From Pseudooceanicola sp. HF7 (GTDB lineage: Bacteria; Pseudomonadota; Alphaproteobacteria; Rhodobacterales; Rhodobacteraceae), in assembly GCF_011806405.1 (NCBI RefSeq), contig NZ_JAATOW010000001.1, forward strand, positions 62,001 through 126,000: a DNA stretch of 64,000 nt, in the 5' to 3' direction. This document shows, piece after piece, positions 29,097 through 36,933 of the stretch (positions are counted from its first letter, which is position 1; every line of letters starts with the position of its first letter). Position numbers and translations under genes: made by a program. The notes beneath the pieces are model-generated. The model was not told the DNA's origin. It did not search any database and saw only the letters and a list, made by a program, of their open reading frames with translations.

Positions 29097-30116
29097 CTAA
29101 CCCCGGCAGATCCCCTGCAGGCGCAGCCAGTCCCCGTCCGTCATGATGGGGTCCGGCGCGCCTTCGGGGAAGGCATCGCCCGCCAGTAGCGTGCCGATGC
29201 TTTGCCCGCTGGGGTCCACATGCATCGCATAGGGGGCGAGCGGCAGCCCGGCCTGGGCGAAGCCGGCGATGAGCTCTTCGTTGGTCAGGGCGTCCTGGGT
29301 GCCATCGAGAAGCCGCAGCGCCTGGCGCCGCAGCACCTTGTCGGAAAGCTCCCCCGTGGTCAGCAGGCGCAGGACGGTGCCGATCCCGGCCTCGTCCAGC
29401 AGCGCTTCCATCGGATCCTGGGCCCCGGCGCGCAGCCGTTCGGCCAGCAGGTAGCCCGCGGTGATCTCGGGGTCGCCGGTTTCCTCGATCAGGTCGACAT
29501 TCACCAGGATGATCTTGCCGGGCAGGTGGGTGGTCTGCTCGAGCCCGTCGCGCACCACGCGCAGCCGGTAGCCGCCGGGGGCGACCTTGTTGCCCAGCCG
29601 TTGCAGCGCCGCCATGCCGGCGGGATCGCCGCAGGGGGTGCCGGTCAGCTTCTGCACCTCTGCCAGCAGGCGGGTGCCGATCTGTTCGCGCCGGGGGGCG
29701 GGCAGCAGGTTCAGCGCCTGGGCCTCAAGCGCGGGGGGCAGCCAGACGAAGACCGCCAGCAGCAGCAGCACCACGAAACCGCCGATGGACCAGAACCGCA
29801 CGCGCCCCTGGTGGGGGCGGCGGCGTTCCACCGCGCGGCCAAGCTTTTCAAGGGCATCGATGAATTCCGCTTCCGTGGCGCTGAATTCCAGCGTCTCGTC
29901 GGGATCGCCGTCGGGATGGTAGATCGCGGGGCGGGTGCCCGGGTTGGCCCGGTGCAGTGCGGCCAGCGACCAATGCGCCAGCGGCTGGTCCTGCATGTCC
30001 GAGATCACCAGCGTCGCGTCGCCAAGCGAGGCGATGACGTCCTGTCGCTGGCTCTCCGGCGAGGCCCGCCAGAGGGCAGCAGCTTCAAGCCGCTGGTACT
30101 TCTCCAATGCTGTCAT
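29097..30116 (-). CDS. Single-span membrane protein of unknown function
   Basis: A 339-residue protein, convergent with upp (4 bases apart). Residues 1-120 are cytoplasmic and polar. One membrane helix follows (FWSIGGFVVLLLLAVFVWLPP), and then about 190 residues outside the cytoplasm, rich in Leu and charged residues, with GKIILVNVDLIEETGDPEITAGYLLAE. This part recalls the shape of M48-like peptidase domains but lacks an HExxH site, so catalysis is not supported. I recognise no named family. Confidence 0.7.
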   Translation of the reverse strand: MTALEKYQRLEAAALWRASPESQRQDVIASLGDATLVISDMQDQPLAHWSLAALHRANPGTRPAIYHPDGDPDETLEFSATEAEFIDALEKLGRAVERRRPHQGRVRFWSIGGFVVLLLLAVFVWLPPALEAQALNLLPAPRREQIGTRLLAEVQKLTGTPCGDPAGMAALQRLGNKVAPGGYRLRVVRDGLEQTTHLPGKIILVNVDLIEETGDPEITAGYLLAERLRAGAQDPMEALLDEAGIGTVLRLLTTGELSDKVLRRQALRLLDGTQDALTNEELIAGFAQAGLPLAPYAMHVDPSGQSIGTLLAGDAFPEGAPDPIMTDGDWLRLQGICRG

Positions 30117-30290
30117 CGAATTCTGCTCTTCGGGCCTGTGACCGGCGCTATCAGCGGGGACGATAACACGCGCCGCGCACTCGCTGCAATCGGACAAGGC
30201 CGTCTTGAGCGGCAAGTGGGAAACCAACTGGCATTTCAGATCCCGTTAAGACCTGCGCGCTTTCCTTGCCCCAGCGTAAGGAGGAACGTG

Positions 30291-30416
30291 ATGTCGGATA
30301 TCCTGGTGACCCTGAGTTTCGCGGCGGCCATGGCTTCGGAGGGGCTGTGCCTGATGCTGATCCTGGGGGGATCGGCGCATGTGATGCGGGGGCTCGCGGC
30401 CTCTCACCTGGGCTGA
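30291..30416 (+). CDS. 41-residue hydrophobic small protein
   Basis: The ATG has a perfect AAGGAGG site with ideal spacing. The product begins MSDILVTLSFAAAMASEG, continues LCLMLILGGSAHVMRG and ends ASHLG, so it probably spans the membrane once. It stands alone, divergent from the single-span protein gene and followed by a long non-coding stretch. I recognise no family. The strong ribosome site is the main support for expression. Confidence 0.6.
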   Translation: MSDILVTLSFAAAMASEGLCLMLILGGSAHVMRGLAASHLG

Positions 30417-30883
30417 GACGCAGCCTGGCAGGTAGATTGGCGGACGTTTGCACCTTGGCGGTGACAGGCGGATCAGGGCAGGCTGTCACCGGGCGCTGAT
30501 TCGCATCCTCCGGGGCAGAGCCTGGATTTGCCGGCGCATTCTGACGCGCTTGCGTGTCGAAATGCCTGAGCGGTGACGCGGGTCTGCGTCATGGAATTGT
30601 GCTTTTGTGTCAGTGCTGTACAAGATTTACGCAAGCTTAGCCGCGCTCGTGGGTACTAAGCCCGCTGATTTGTCAATAATTCCTTAAAAATCGGCTGACT
30701 ATTGCCACCCCCGGGTGAAATTCAACCGCTTTGCCCTGATCGCCGGTTGCCTGCCCGCGCGTGAGCGTGGATTATGAAAGGGCGGGAAGGGCCTTTCAGT
30801 CGCATGCCTCTTCCTGAATATTTCTGAGCGTAAACAATGGGTTGCCTCTTGGTGGCACATGCTGGTGGGGCGGGTTTGCAAAA
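30417..30883. other. 467-base intergenic region with no convincing gene
   Basis: It holds an unusually AT-rich patch for this genome around 30600-30700 (CAATAATTCCTTAAAAATCGG). I see no rRNA, tRNA or hairpin terminator. It likely contains the promoter and 5' leader of the Hint-domain gene. A 16-codon ORF at its 3' end is listed separately. Confidence 0.5.
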
Positions 30884-30887
30884 ATGA
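30837..30887 (+). CDS. Possible 16-codon leader ORF before the Hint gene
   Basis: ATG GGT TGC ... CAA AAA TGA, whose stop overlaps the Hint-domain start as ATGA. Such coupling would suit a leader peptide. The ribosome site is weak (CTGAGCG), so this is tentative. Confidence 0.3.
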   Translation: MGCLLVAHAGGAGLQK

Positions 30888-31570
30888 TCTACGATGGGCA
30901 CAAGCGACGCGACCGCCCGACCGTCTCGCAAGGCGACACGGTCGTTTCCTTTCGCAAACCCGATGTGACCCGCTCTGCGCATCAGATGCCGGTGCATGAA
31001 ACGGGCATCCTGACGGGCATGAAACTGGCCACCGGAATCGGCTGGCAGAGGGTCGAAACCCTGTGCCCTGGCGATGAGGTGTTGACCGTTGACCATGGCT
31101 TGCAGCGGCTGCTGCGCCGCGACAGCTGGTCTGCCTCTCTGCGGGACTCCAGGATCGCGGCCCCCCGCCGGGTCCGCATTCCGGCCAATGCCGTGGGCAA
31201 CCGCGAAAGCCTGACGCTGTTGCCGCACCAGGGCGTCCTGCTGCGCAGCGAGCTTGCGGAAGAGGCGCTTGGCGATCCCTACGTGATGATCTGTGCCGGC
31301 AACCTGCTGGGCCATTGCGGCGTCTTCCGACTGAACGATGCCGAGGAGCCGACACTTCAGATCCTGACCTTTCGGAGCAGCCAGATGATCATCGGCTATT
31401 CCGGCGTCTTCTGCCCCAGTGCCGGACCCTCTGCCCAGTTTGAGCCGCAAGAGGCCCAGTCCACCTATCGCTGCCTGACCATCCGCAAGGACAGCGCGCT
31501 TCTGCAGACGATCCTGCAGGATCTGGATTGCAAGTGGCGCAGGCGTCAGGACGTTCGGGCCTCCAGCTGA
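30884..31570 (+). CDS. Hint (hedgehog/intein) domain protein
   Basis: A 228-residue protein. From about residue 45 it has the Hint_2 pattern: GILTGMKLATGIGWQRVETL, then CPGDEVLTVDHGLQRLL, and later LLPHQGVLLRSE. Many such Roseobacter genes carry this domain at the end of large secreted repeat proteins; here it stands nearly alone, with only a short basic N-terminus. The nucleophile is not a classical Cys or Ser at the domain start. Autoprocessing is possible but unproven. An upstream TTG would lengthen it by 14 residues. Confidence 0.75.
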   Translation: MIYDGHKRRDRPTVSQGDTVVSFRKPDVTRSAHQMPVHETGILTGMKLATGIGWQRVETLCPGDEVLTVDHGLQRLLRRDSWSASLRDSRIAAPRRVRIPANAVGNRESLTLLPHQGVLLRSELAEEALGDPYVMICAGNLLGHCGVFRLNDAEEPTLQILTFRSSQMIIGYSGVFCPSAGPSAQFEPQEAQSTYRCLTIRKDSALLQTILQDLDCKWRRRQDVRASS

Positions 31571-31690
31571 TCCGGGGTTTGGCGGGCCTGTGCCGGTCTT
31601 CGCCGAAGCTGAGCCGCATGTCCCGCAGGATCGCAGGCGGATCTTCATGAAATCCTGACGGAACGTCCGGGCCGCCCGCGCCGGGGCCGC

Positions 31691-32710
31691 TCAGATCGCG
31701 CGCAAGAGCAGGCCCAGGGCGGTGGCGGCAACCAGCAGCCCGGCGGCGGTCTCTGCCAGCGCCAGAAGGGCCGCGGGGGCCGCGCCGCTTGGCATCCCGC
31801 GCAGCAGGCGTTCCAAGGTGCCGGCCCGCAGGGTGACCGAAAGCAGCGCCACCAGGATCGTGACACAGGCCACGCCCAGACCCATGGCGAAGGTGCCGGC
31901 GATGCCCGCGGCCAGGATGTCCATCCGCCAGGTCAGCACCAACAGGAACAGCGCGCCGGAGCAGGGGCGGGCCGCGATGGCCCCGATCAGCAGCAAGGCA
32001 TCCCGCAGGGAGGTGACCTTTTCCGCCTCTTCCGGGGCAGGGCCGTGGCGGTGGCCGCAGCCGCAGGTCGCCCCACGACCATGATCATGATCATGGTCGT
32101 GGGTGTGGTCATGCGTGTGATCATGGGCATGGTCGGCCCTCTGTCCGGACCCGGGCAGGGTCAGGCTGCGCCGGATATGCAGCAACCCGCGCAAGCCAAG
32201 CCAGAGGCCGATTGCCATGATCGCGGCGTAGGAGGCCGGGGCAAGCCAGGCCTCTGTCACCGTGACAAGGCGGTCGCGCGACAGGTTCAGCAGCGCCAGC
32301 CCGCCGGTCACCAGCAGCACGGCCGTCGCCGATTGCGCCAGGCCCGACAGCAGCGCCAGCACCGACAGGCGCAGGGCCGTCACCCGGCGCGCCACGCCAT
32401 AGCCGCCGATCAGGATCTTGCCATGGCCCGGGCCCGCCGCGTGAAGAAAACCATAGGTAAAACAAAGGCCAAGCAGCAACGCCAGGGCGCCGGGCTGGCC
32501 GCTGTGCAGGGCGCGCAGGGTCCGGGCGATGCCGTTTTGCGCGTCTCTCTGCCCGGCGGTGGCCCATTGCGACAGGTCCGCCATTCCGCCGAACCCCCAG
32601 AGGTAGAGCGCCACGGCGCTGATCATTGCCAGCAGCGCCAGCGGCAGCGCCAGGGCAATCAGGCCAAGCGGCCCGGACGGGCGCAGGATCTGGTCACTGG
32701 AAAAACTCAT
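31691..32710 (-). CDS. NicO/RcnA-type nickel-cobalt transporter
   Basis: A 339-residue inner membrane protein with about seven hydrophobic segments and GPGHGKILIGGY near residue 100, typical of the NicO family. A central cytoplasmic or periplasmic loop is very rich in His (HDHTHDHTHDHDHDHG) and is followed by CGCGHRHG, giving a strong metal-binding site. It overlaps the DUF1007 gene by ATGA. The pair is probably a Ni, Co or Zn transport module; direction of transport is unclear. Confidence 0.88.
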   Translation of the reverse strand: MSFSSDQILRPSGPLGLIALALPLALLAMISAVALYLWGFGGMADLSQWATAGQRDAQNGIARTLRALHSGQPGALALLLGLCFTYGFLHAAGPGHGKILIGGYGVARRVTALRLSVLALLSGLAQSATAVLLVTGGLALLNLSRDRLVTVTEAWLAPASYAAIMAIGLWLGLRGLLHIRRSLTLPGSGQRADHAHDHTHDHTHDHDHDHGRGATCGCGHRHGPAPEEAEKVTSLRDALLLIGAIAARPCSGALFLLVLTWRMDILAAGIAGTFAMGLGVACVTILVALLSVTLRAGTLERLLRGMPSGAAPAALLALAETAAGLLVAATALGLLLRAI

Positions 32711-33360
32711 GAGCCCTCCGGGCAATTGATAAGTATTTCATCGGCAAAGCTTTCGCCGACCTGGGGGTAGTCCATGGCATCGGCGGGCACCTTGGCCATG
32801 GCCTCCATCAGTTCCTGGTAGGCGTCGTCGATTACCGGGGCGGTGATGCCTGCCGTGCAGCCCTGGTCGAGCGTAACGCCGCCCTGCAGATCATAGCCGG
32901 TATAGAAGGAGGGGTCATAGGCCTTGGCAAGCACATCCTGGGCCGCGACCGGCTGGACTAGCGGCCTCCGGTGACGAGAGATGAACTGACCATCCTCCAT
33001 CGCCACGCCCAGGCTTTCCGGCGGACCCAGGGCCAGCGCATCGCCGTCCTTGGACAGGTAGAGATCGCCCTCGAAGCCGGGGATCCAGTTCAGGTCGTAG
33101 CCCTCAAGCTGATCAAGCTCTTCCGGCGTGAGCTTGCCGTCGTAATCCTGGTCCAGCCCCAGCTCATCCAGCAGCAGCATGGTGTAAAGCTCATCATAGG
33201 CCCAGGTGACATCCACCGCTGTCAGCAGGAGATCGGCAGAGATCTCCATGTGCAGGGCGGTGGAGACGAAGATATGCGGATGGGCTCCGGCGCCGAGGGG
33301 GGCGCAGAGCAGGATGCCTGTGCTCAGGGCAAGGGGGGCGCGGGCGATCATGGGGCGCAT
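32707..33360 (-). CDS. DUF1007 periplasmic protein with EF-hand-like loop
   Basis: A 217-residue secreted protein with signal peptide (ALSTGILLCAPLGAGA) and the family motif HPHIFVST at residues 27-34, which may bind metal. Residues 70-81 (DQDYDGKLTPEE) match a canonical EF-hand loop. DUF1007 proteins are typically encoded with NicO transporters and are thought to present metal to them. An internal ATG at 33351 is an alternative start. Confidence 0.85.
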   Translation of the reverse strand: MRPMIARAPLALSTGILLCAPLGAGAHPHIFVSTALHMEISADLLLTAVDVTWAYDELYTMLLLDELGLDQDYDGKLTPEELDQLEGYDLNWIPGFEGDLYLSKDGDALALGPPESLGVAMEDGQFISRHRRPLVQPVAAQDVLAKAYDPSFYTGYDLQGGVTLDQGCTAGITAPVIDDAYQELMEAMAKVPADAMDYPQVGESFADEILINCPEGS

Positions 33361-33492
33361 GATAGGCAAAGCCGCGCGGCTGGGGAAGGTGGCGCGCCGC
33401 CGCGTGGCGAGTTTGCGCCGGGTTCGCAAAAGGTAAAGGCACCGGGCGCAGGGTGGCGGGGCGGGATCCGAGAATCGGCGCGCAAAAGCCTG

Positions 33493-33600
33493 GTTAACAA
33501 GGGGCAGTGGGCGAAATGGCGACGTCTGTATCGCGTCGGTACGACGTCGGTATCACGTCGGTATTCCTGTCGGTATCTGCCCCGGTTAACGCCCCGTGCG
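33493..33600 (-). repeat. Copy 2 of the GTTAAC-bounded 11-bp phased element
   Basis: On the minus strand five units span 33576 to 33521: ATACCGACAGG, ATACCGACGTG, ATACCGACGTC, GTACCGACGCG, ATACAGACGTC, with one extra A after the first. GTTAAC flanks at 33585-33590 and 33493-33498 (CCCCTTGTTAACCAGG). It lies beyond the terminator of the MFS gene and in that gene's orientation, upstream of DUF1007. Confidence 0.9.
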
Positions 33601-33613
33601 GTGGGAACCCATG

Positions 33614-33646
33614 AAAAAGGCCCTTCGCCGGATCGGGCGAAGGGCC
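33614..33646 (-). terminator. Terminator of the Bcr/CflA gene
   Basis: GGCCCTTCGCC / GGCGAAGGGCC is an 11-bp perfect stem, and on the minus strand it is followed by TTTTTCATGG. It sits 76 bases after the MFS stop. Confidence 0.85.
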
Positions 33647-33721
33647 ACACGGGGGCGTGCCAGCAGGGGGAGGATTGCGGCAGCCGGCCCCCGTAAGCGA
33701 AGCCTCGGGTGGTGGCCGGGC

Positions 33722-34927
33722 TTATCGCGCGGGCTGGGGCGCGGTCTCCATATCGGCAGAGAAGGTGAGCGCGCTGACCAGGAAGGCCAGGATCGCAGAG
33801 CCGGACAGCAGCACGGAGATCGGCATCGCGGTGCCATCGGCCAGCATCCCGGCCAGCGCGCTGACCACGGCCCCGGCGCCAAAGCCAAGCGCGCCCATCA
33901 GGGCGGCGGCGGCCCCGGCGTGCTGGCCCTGGCGTTCCAGCGACAGCACCGAACAGCTGGGCATGACGAAGCCAAGCGAGGCGACAAGCAGGAAGCAGAG
34001 CACCACGAAGGCCACCAGCGGCAGCGTCCCGGTCAGGGCCCAGCCGCCCAGCACCAGCCCCACCACGGCGCGGAACAGGTTGGCACGACGGGTGATGCGC
34101 ACCGCGCCCAGCTTCTCTGTCAGCCCGCCACAGATCCGCGAGCAGATGGCCAGGCCAAGCGCATTGCTGGCGAAGACCAGCGCGAAGGCCATGGGCGACA
34201 GGCCATAGACGCTCATCAGCACGACGGAGGCGACAGCGATATAGCCGAAGAAGCCGCCCTGCACGATGGCCATGGTGCCGGCGTAGGGGATGTAATCCTT
34301 GCGAAACAGCAGCATGGCATAGGTGCCAAGGGCGCGGGTGGGGTGGCTCATGGCGCGGGCCTCGGGCGAACGCGTCTCTGGCAGCAGCAGAAACACCGCC
34401 AGCAGGACCAGGCCGGAAAGGCCGGCGAGGGTGGCGAAGATCACCTGCCAGGGCGCGACCATCAGGATGGCAGAGCCAAGGATCGGCGCGATCACCGGGG
34501 CCAGGCCCAGCACCATGACCACCATGGACAGCAGCCGCGCCGCCATGGCGCCGGTGAAGAGATCCCGGATGGAGGCCATGGCGATTACCATGCCGACAGA
34601 GCCGCCGACGCCCTGCACCACGCGCCAGAAGATCAGCTGGTTCAGCGATCCGGCGATCATGCAGCCCAGCGAGGCGGCGCAGTAAAGCGCGATGCCGATC
34701 AGCACGACGGGCTTGCGCCCCGTCCTGTCGGAGACCGGCCCAAGCACCAGCTGGCCCAGGCAGAAGCCGACGAAGAAGGCCATGACGGAAAGCTCGATCC
34801 GGCCATGTTCGGCCCCGAAGTGTGCAGCCATGCTGGGCATGGCGGCCAGGTACATGTCCATCGCCAGCGGCCCGAGGGCCGAAATCGCGCCGAAACAGGC
34901 CGCGAGGACCTTGTGGTGTCTTTCCAT
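33722..34927 (-). CDS. Bcr/CflA family multidrug efflux MFS transporter
   Basis: A 401-residue, 12-span drug:proton antiporter. The motif-A loop GPVSDRTGRKPVVLIG and the proline-glycine motif C region GLAPVIAPILGS are clear. The start MERHHKVLAACFGAIS is typical of the family. It is divergent from a TetR regulator whose paired operators lie between them, so it is probably drug-inducible. Its own terminator follows. Confidence 0.92.
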   Translation of the reverse strand: MERHHKVLAACFGAISALGPLAMDMYLAAMPSMAAHFGAEHGRIELSVMAFFVGFCLGQLVLGPVSDRTGRKPVVLIGIALYCAASLGCMIAGSLNQLIFWRVVQGVGGSVGMVIAMASIRDLFTGAMAARLLSMVVMVLGLAPVIAPILGSAILMVAPWQVIFATLAGLSGLVLLAVFLLLPETRSPEARAMSHPTRALGTYAMLLFRKDYIPYAGTMAIVQGGFFGYIAVASVVLMSVYGLSPMAFALVFASNALGLAICSRICGGLTEKLGAVRITRRANLFRAVVGLVLGGWALTGTLPLVAFVVLCFLLVASLGFVMPSCSVLSLERQGQHAGAAAALMGALGFGAGAVVSALAGMLADGTAMPISVLLSGSAILAFLVSALTFSADMETAPQPAR

Positions 34928-35055
34928 GTCGAAATCCTTGAAGCCGGCGCGGGGGGAGGGGCGCAGCCGGCCGGGGTTAGAAGGGGCCGTTCTGGCCGGG
35001 TTCTTGCGGGCCCATGCGGGCTGGAGGTCTTGCGGGCCCTAATGGCCCCGCGTTC

Positions 35056-35098
35056 GGAAACATCTCCGTTTCGAGCTTTGGGAAACATTTGCGTTTCC
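35056..35098. promoter_or_regulatory. Two tandem GGAAAC-N6-GTTTCC operators
   Basis: A perfect dyad GGAAAC-ATTTGC-GTTTCC at 35081-35098 and a near copy GGAAAC-ATCTCC-GTTTCG at 35056-35073 are 25 bases apart (start to start), between the divergent MFS and TetR genes and just upstream of the TetR start. This is the expected layout of a self-regulating TetR repressor operator. Confidence 0.75.
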
Positions 35099-35111
35099 GA
35101 AAGTCAAGCCT

Positions 35112-35798
35112 ATGATCCCCGATAGGAGCGAGGGGATGAGGGCAATGGCGGATAAAGCAGCAGAGGCGCCGCCGCGCCTGGGACGGCCACCGGCGCTCAG
35201 CCCGCAGGACCGGCGCGCGGCGCTGACCGCGGCGGCGGGGCGGGTCTTCATGAAAGAGGGATTCGCAGGCGCTACGATGGAACGGATCGCGGCAGAGGCG
35301 GGCATGTCCAAGCGCACGCTCTACCGTTTCTTCCCCGACAAGACCGCCGCGCTTGAAGCGCTTCTGTGCGCGCATGAGCAGCGCTTTGCCCTGCCGCCCA
35401 CCAGTGATGCTCCCGGCACCGATCCGCGCGCAGAGATCCGCGCGGTGCTGCTGGCCCTGACGGATTACCTGCTGGGAGAGGACCAGCTGGCCCTGGCCCG
35501 CCTGGTCATCGCAGAGGCCCCGCATCACCCCGCCTTGGCAGAGGGGTTCGAGCGGCTGGAAATCTCCGGCGTGGAACGGCGGGTGCAGGAACGCTTCGCG
35601 CGTCTGGCGCAGCAGGCGGGCCATGATCCGCAGCACTGGCGCGCGCTGGCGGAGCTGATGATCGGCGCGTTGATCGGCCCGGCGCATCTTGCGGCGCTGG
35701 CCGGCCCGCCGGGGCAGACGGGGCGCGGGGAGGCGCTGGAAACGCGCGTCGACCGGGTGATCGCCGCCTTTACCCCGGCCCTTGGCCTGAAGGGATAG
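35112..35798 (+). CDS. TetR/AcrR family transcriptional regulator
   Basis: A 228-residue regulator. The N-terminal helix-turn-helix spans about residues 35-80 (FAGATMERIAAEAGMSKRTLYRFFPDK). The ligand domain is variable, ending TALGLKG-like. An internal ATG (MADKAAEAP) is also possible; the start at 35112 lies 13 bases from the second operator. It should repress the divergent efflux gene and itself through the paired sites. Confidence 0.9.
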   Translation: MIPDRSEGMRAMADKAAEAPPRLGRPPALSPQDRRAALTAAAGRVFMKEGFAGATMERIAAEAGMSKRTLYRFFPDKTAALEALLCAHEQRFALPPTSDAPGTDPRAEIRAVLLALTDYLLGEDQLALARLVIAEAPHHPALAEGFERLEISGVERRVQERFARLAQQAGHDPQHWRALAELMIGALIGPAHLAALAGPPGQTGRGEALETRVDRVIAAFTPALGLKG

Positions 35799-35824
35799 GG
35801 CGTAGGGCGGTCAGAACCGGGCGA

Positions 35825-36664
35825 TCAGGGTCGGGCGGCCAGGTCCCGTGCGGCCTCCGCCGCGGGATGCAGGGCGGCTTCCATATCTTTGACGGCATCG
35901 GCCAGGCTGGTCTGCGGCACGGTCGAGAACCCGTTGGAGGGCCGGTCGAGATCCGCGATGGTGATCAGCACCCCGCTCAGCACGATGGAAAACAGCAGCG
36001 TGCGCCAGGTGGGCGCGCGCCCCTGCAGCCCCGCCCGGTTGCCCAGCAGGAAGGCACCGGAGCCGGCGGCAAAGAACAGCAGGCTCCAGACGGAGGCAGA
36101 GACCGTCTTGGCCGCCGCGGCAAGGCGCCGGGTATGGGCATCCAGCACATCGGTCACCCCGGCGCTCAGGTAGGTCTGCAGGTTCACCGGCACATCCGGG
36201 CCAAGCGCCTGTAGCAGTGCGGGCCAAAGGCGGACCTGTTCGGCCAGCGTGGTGGTCAGGATCGTCTCGCTGTTCAGCGGCGGCTTGGAAAAGCCCGTCG
36301 GGATAACCCGGCTGCGGGCGTAATCCAGCAGCGCCTCCTGCAGGGGGCGGCCGGTGTCACCGGGCAGCAGGTCCGCGCGCAGGAAGGCAGTGCTGATCGC
36401 GGCGGCCTCTTCCACGACCAGGGTGGCGCTGGATTCCCGCCAGCCCAGGGTGGCGCTGAAGGTGAAGCCCAGCAACAGCCCCAGCAAGGCCAGCAGCGCC
36501 CCCAGGGTCGTATCCCCGGAATAGGAAGCCGTGAGCCCGCGCGCTTCGAGCCGGCGCAATTCAAGGCGCCCAAAACGGAAGCCAAGGCTGGAGGCCGCCG
36601 GCAGCACCAGCAGGAAGATCAGGATCAGGGCCCAGAAGGGCAGGTTGACAGATGGGATGAACAC
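35825..36664 (-). CDS. DUF4239-like membrane protein
   Basis: A roughly 279-residue membrane protein with four hydrophobic segments: two near the N-terminus (LPFWALILIFLLVLPAASS and LLALLGLLLGFTFSAT) and two near the C-terminus, with a soluble middle. The layout matches the bestrophin-like DUF4239 family, of unknown role. The only upstream ATG (36898) lies inside the fadJ terminator and would add a low-quality Arg/Pro leader. I therefore prefer the GTG at 36664, which has a CCGAGGCG ribosome site. Confidence 0.65.
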   Translation of the reverse strand: MFIPSVNLPFWALILIFLLVLPAASSLGFRFGRLELRRLEARGLTASYSGDTTLGALLALLGLLLGFTFSATLGWRESSATLVVEEAAAISTAFLRADLLPGDTGRPLQEALLDYARSRVIPTGFSKPPLNSETILTTTLAEQVRLWPALLQALGPDVPVNLQTYLSAGVTDVLDAHTRRLAAAAKTVSASVWSLLFFAAGSGAFLLGNRAGLQGRAPTWRTLLFSIVLSGVLITIADLDRPSNGFSTVPQTSLADAVKDMEAALHPAAEAARDLAARP

Positions 36665-36860
36665 CTTTGACGCCTCGGTTCGGGTGGTGATGCGCCTGCG
36701 GCGCGGGGGATCCCCTGCAAGTCCCGGTGGATCTACTTTCGGATAGTTCACCAATTGCGTGCGTTCGGGAAGAGGCTTCGTTGCGCCGGCGCTGCGGAGC
36801 GGGGCAGGGGCGCCCTGCTGGCAAAGGGGCCGGGTCGCGGGTGGTGCCGGGCTTGCAGAC

Positions 36861-36893
36861 AAAAAAACCGCCCCGGGGGATCCCTCGGGGCGG
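36861..36893 (-). terminator. Terminator of the fadJ operon
   Basis: CCGCCCCG / CGGGGCGG stem with internal GAGGG/CCCCC pairing, followed on the minus strand by TTTTTTTGTC. It is 41 bases after the fadJ stop and is one of the strongest terminators in the window. Confidence 0.9.
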
Positions 36894-36933
36894 TTCATGG
36901 TCAGCGAGCTGACGGATGGTGATGACGTTCTGC

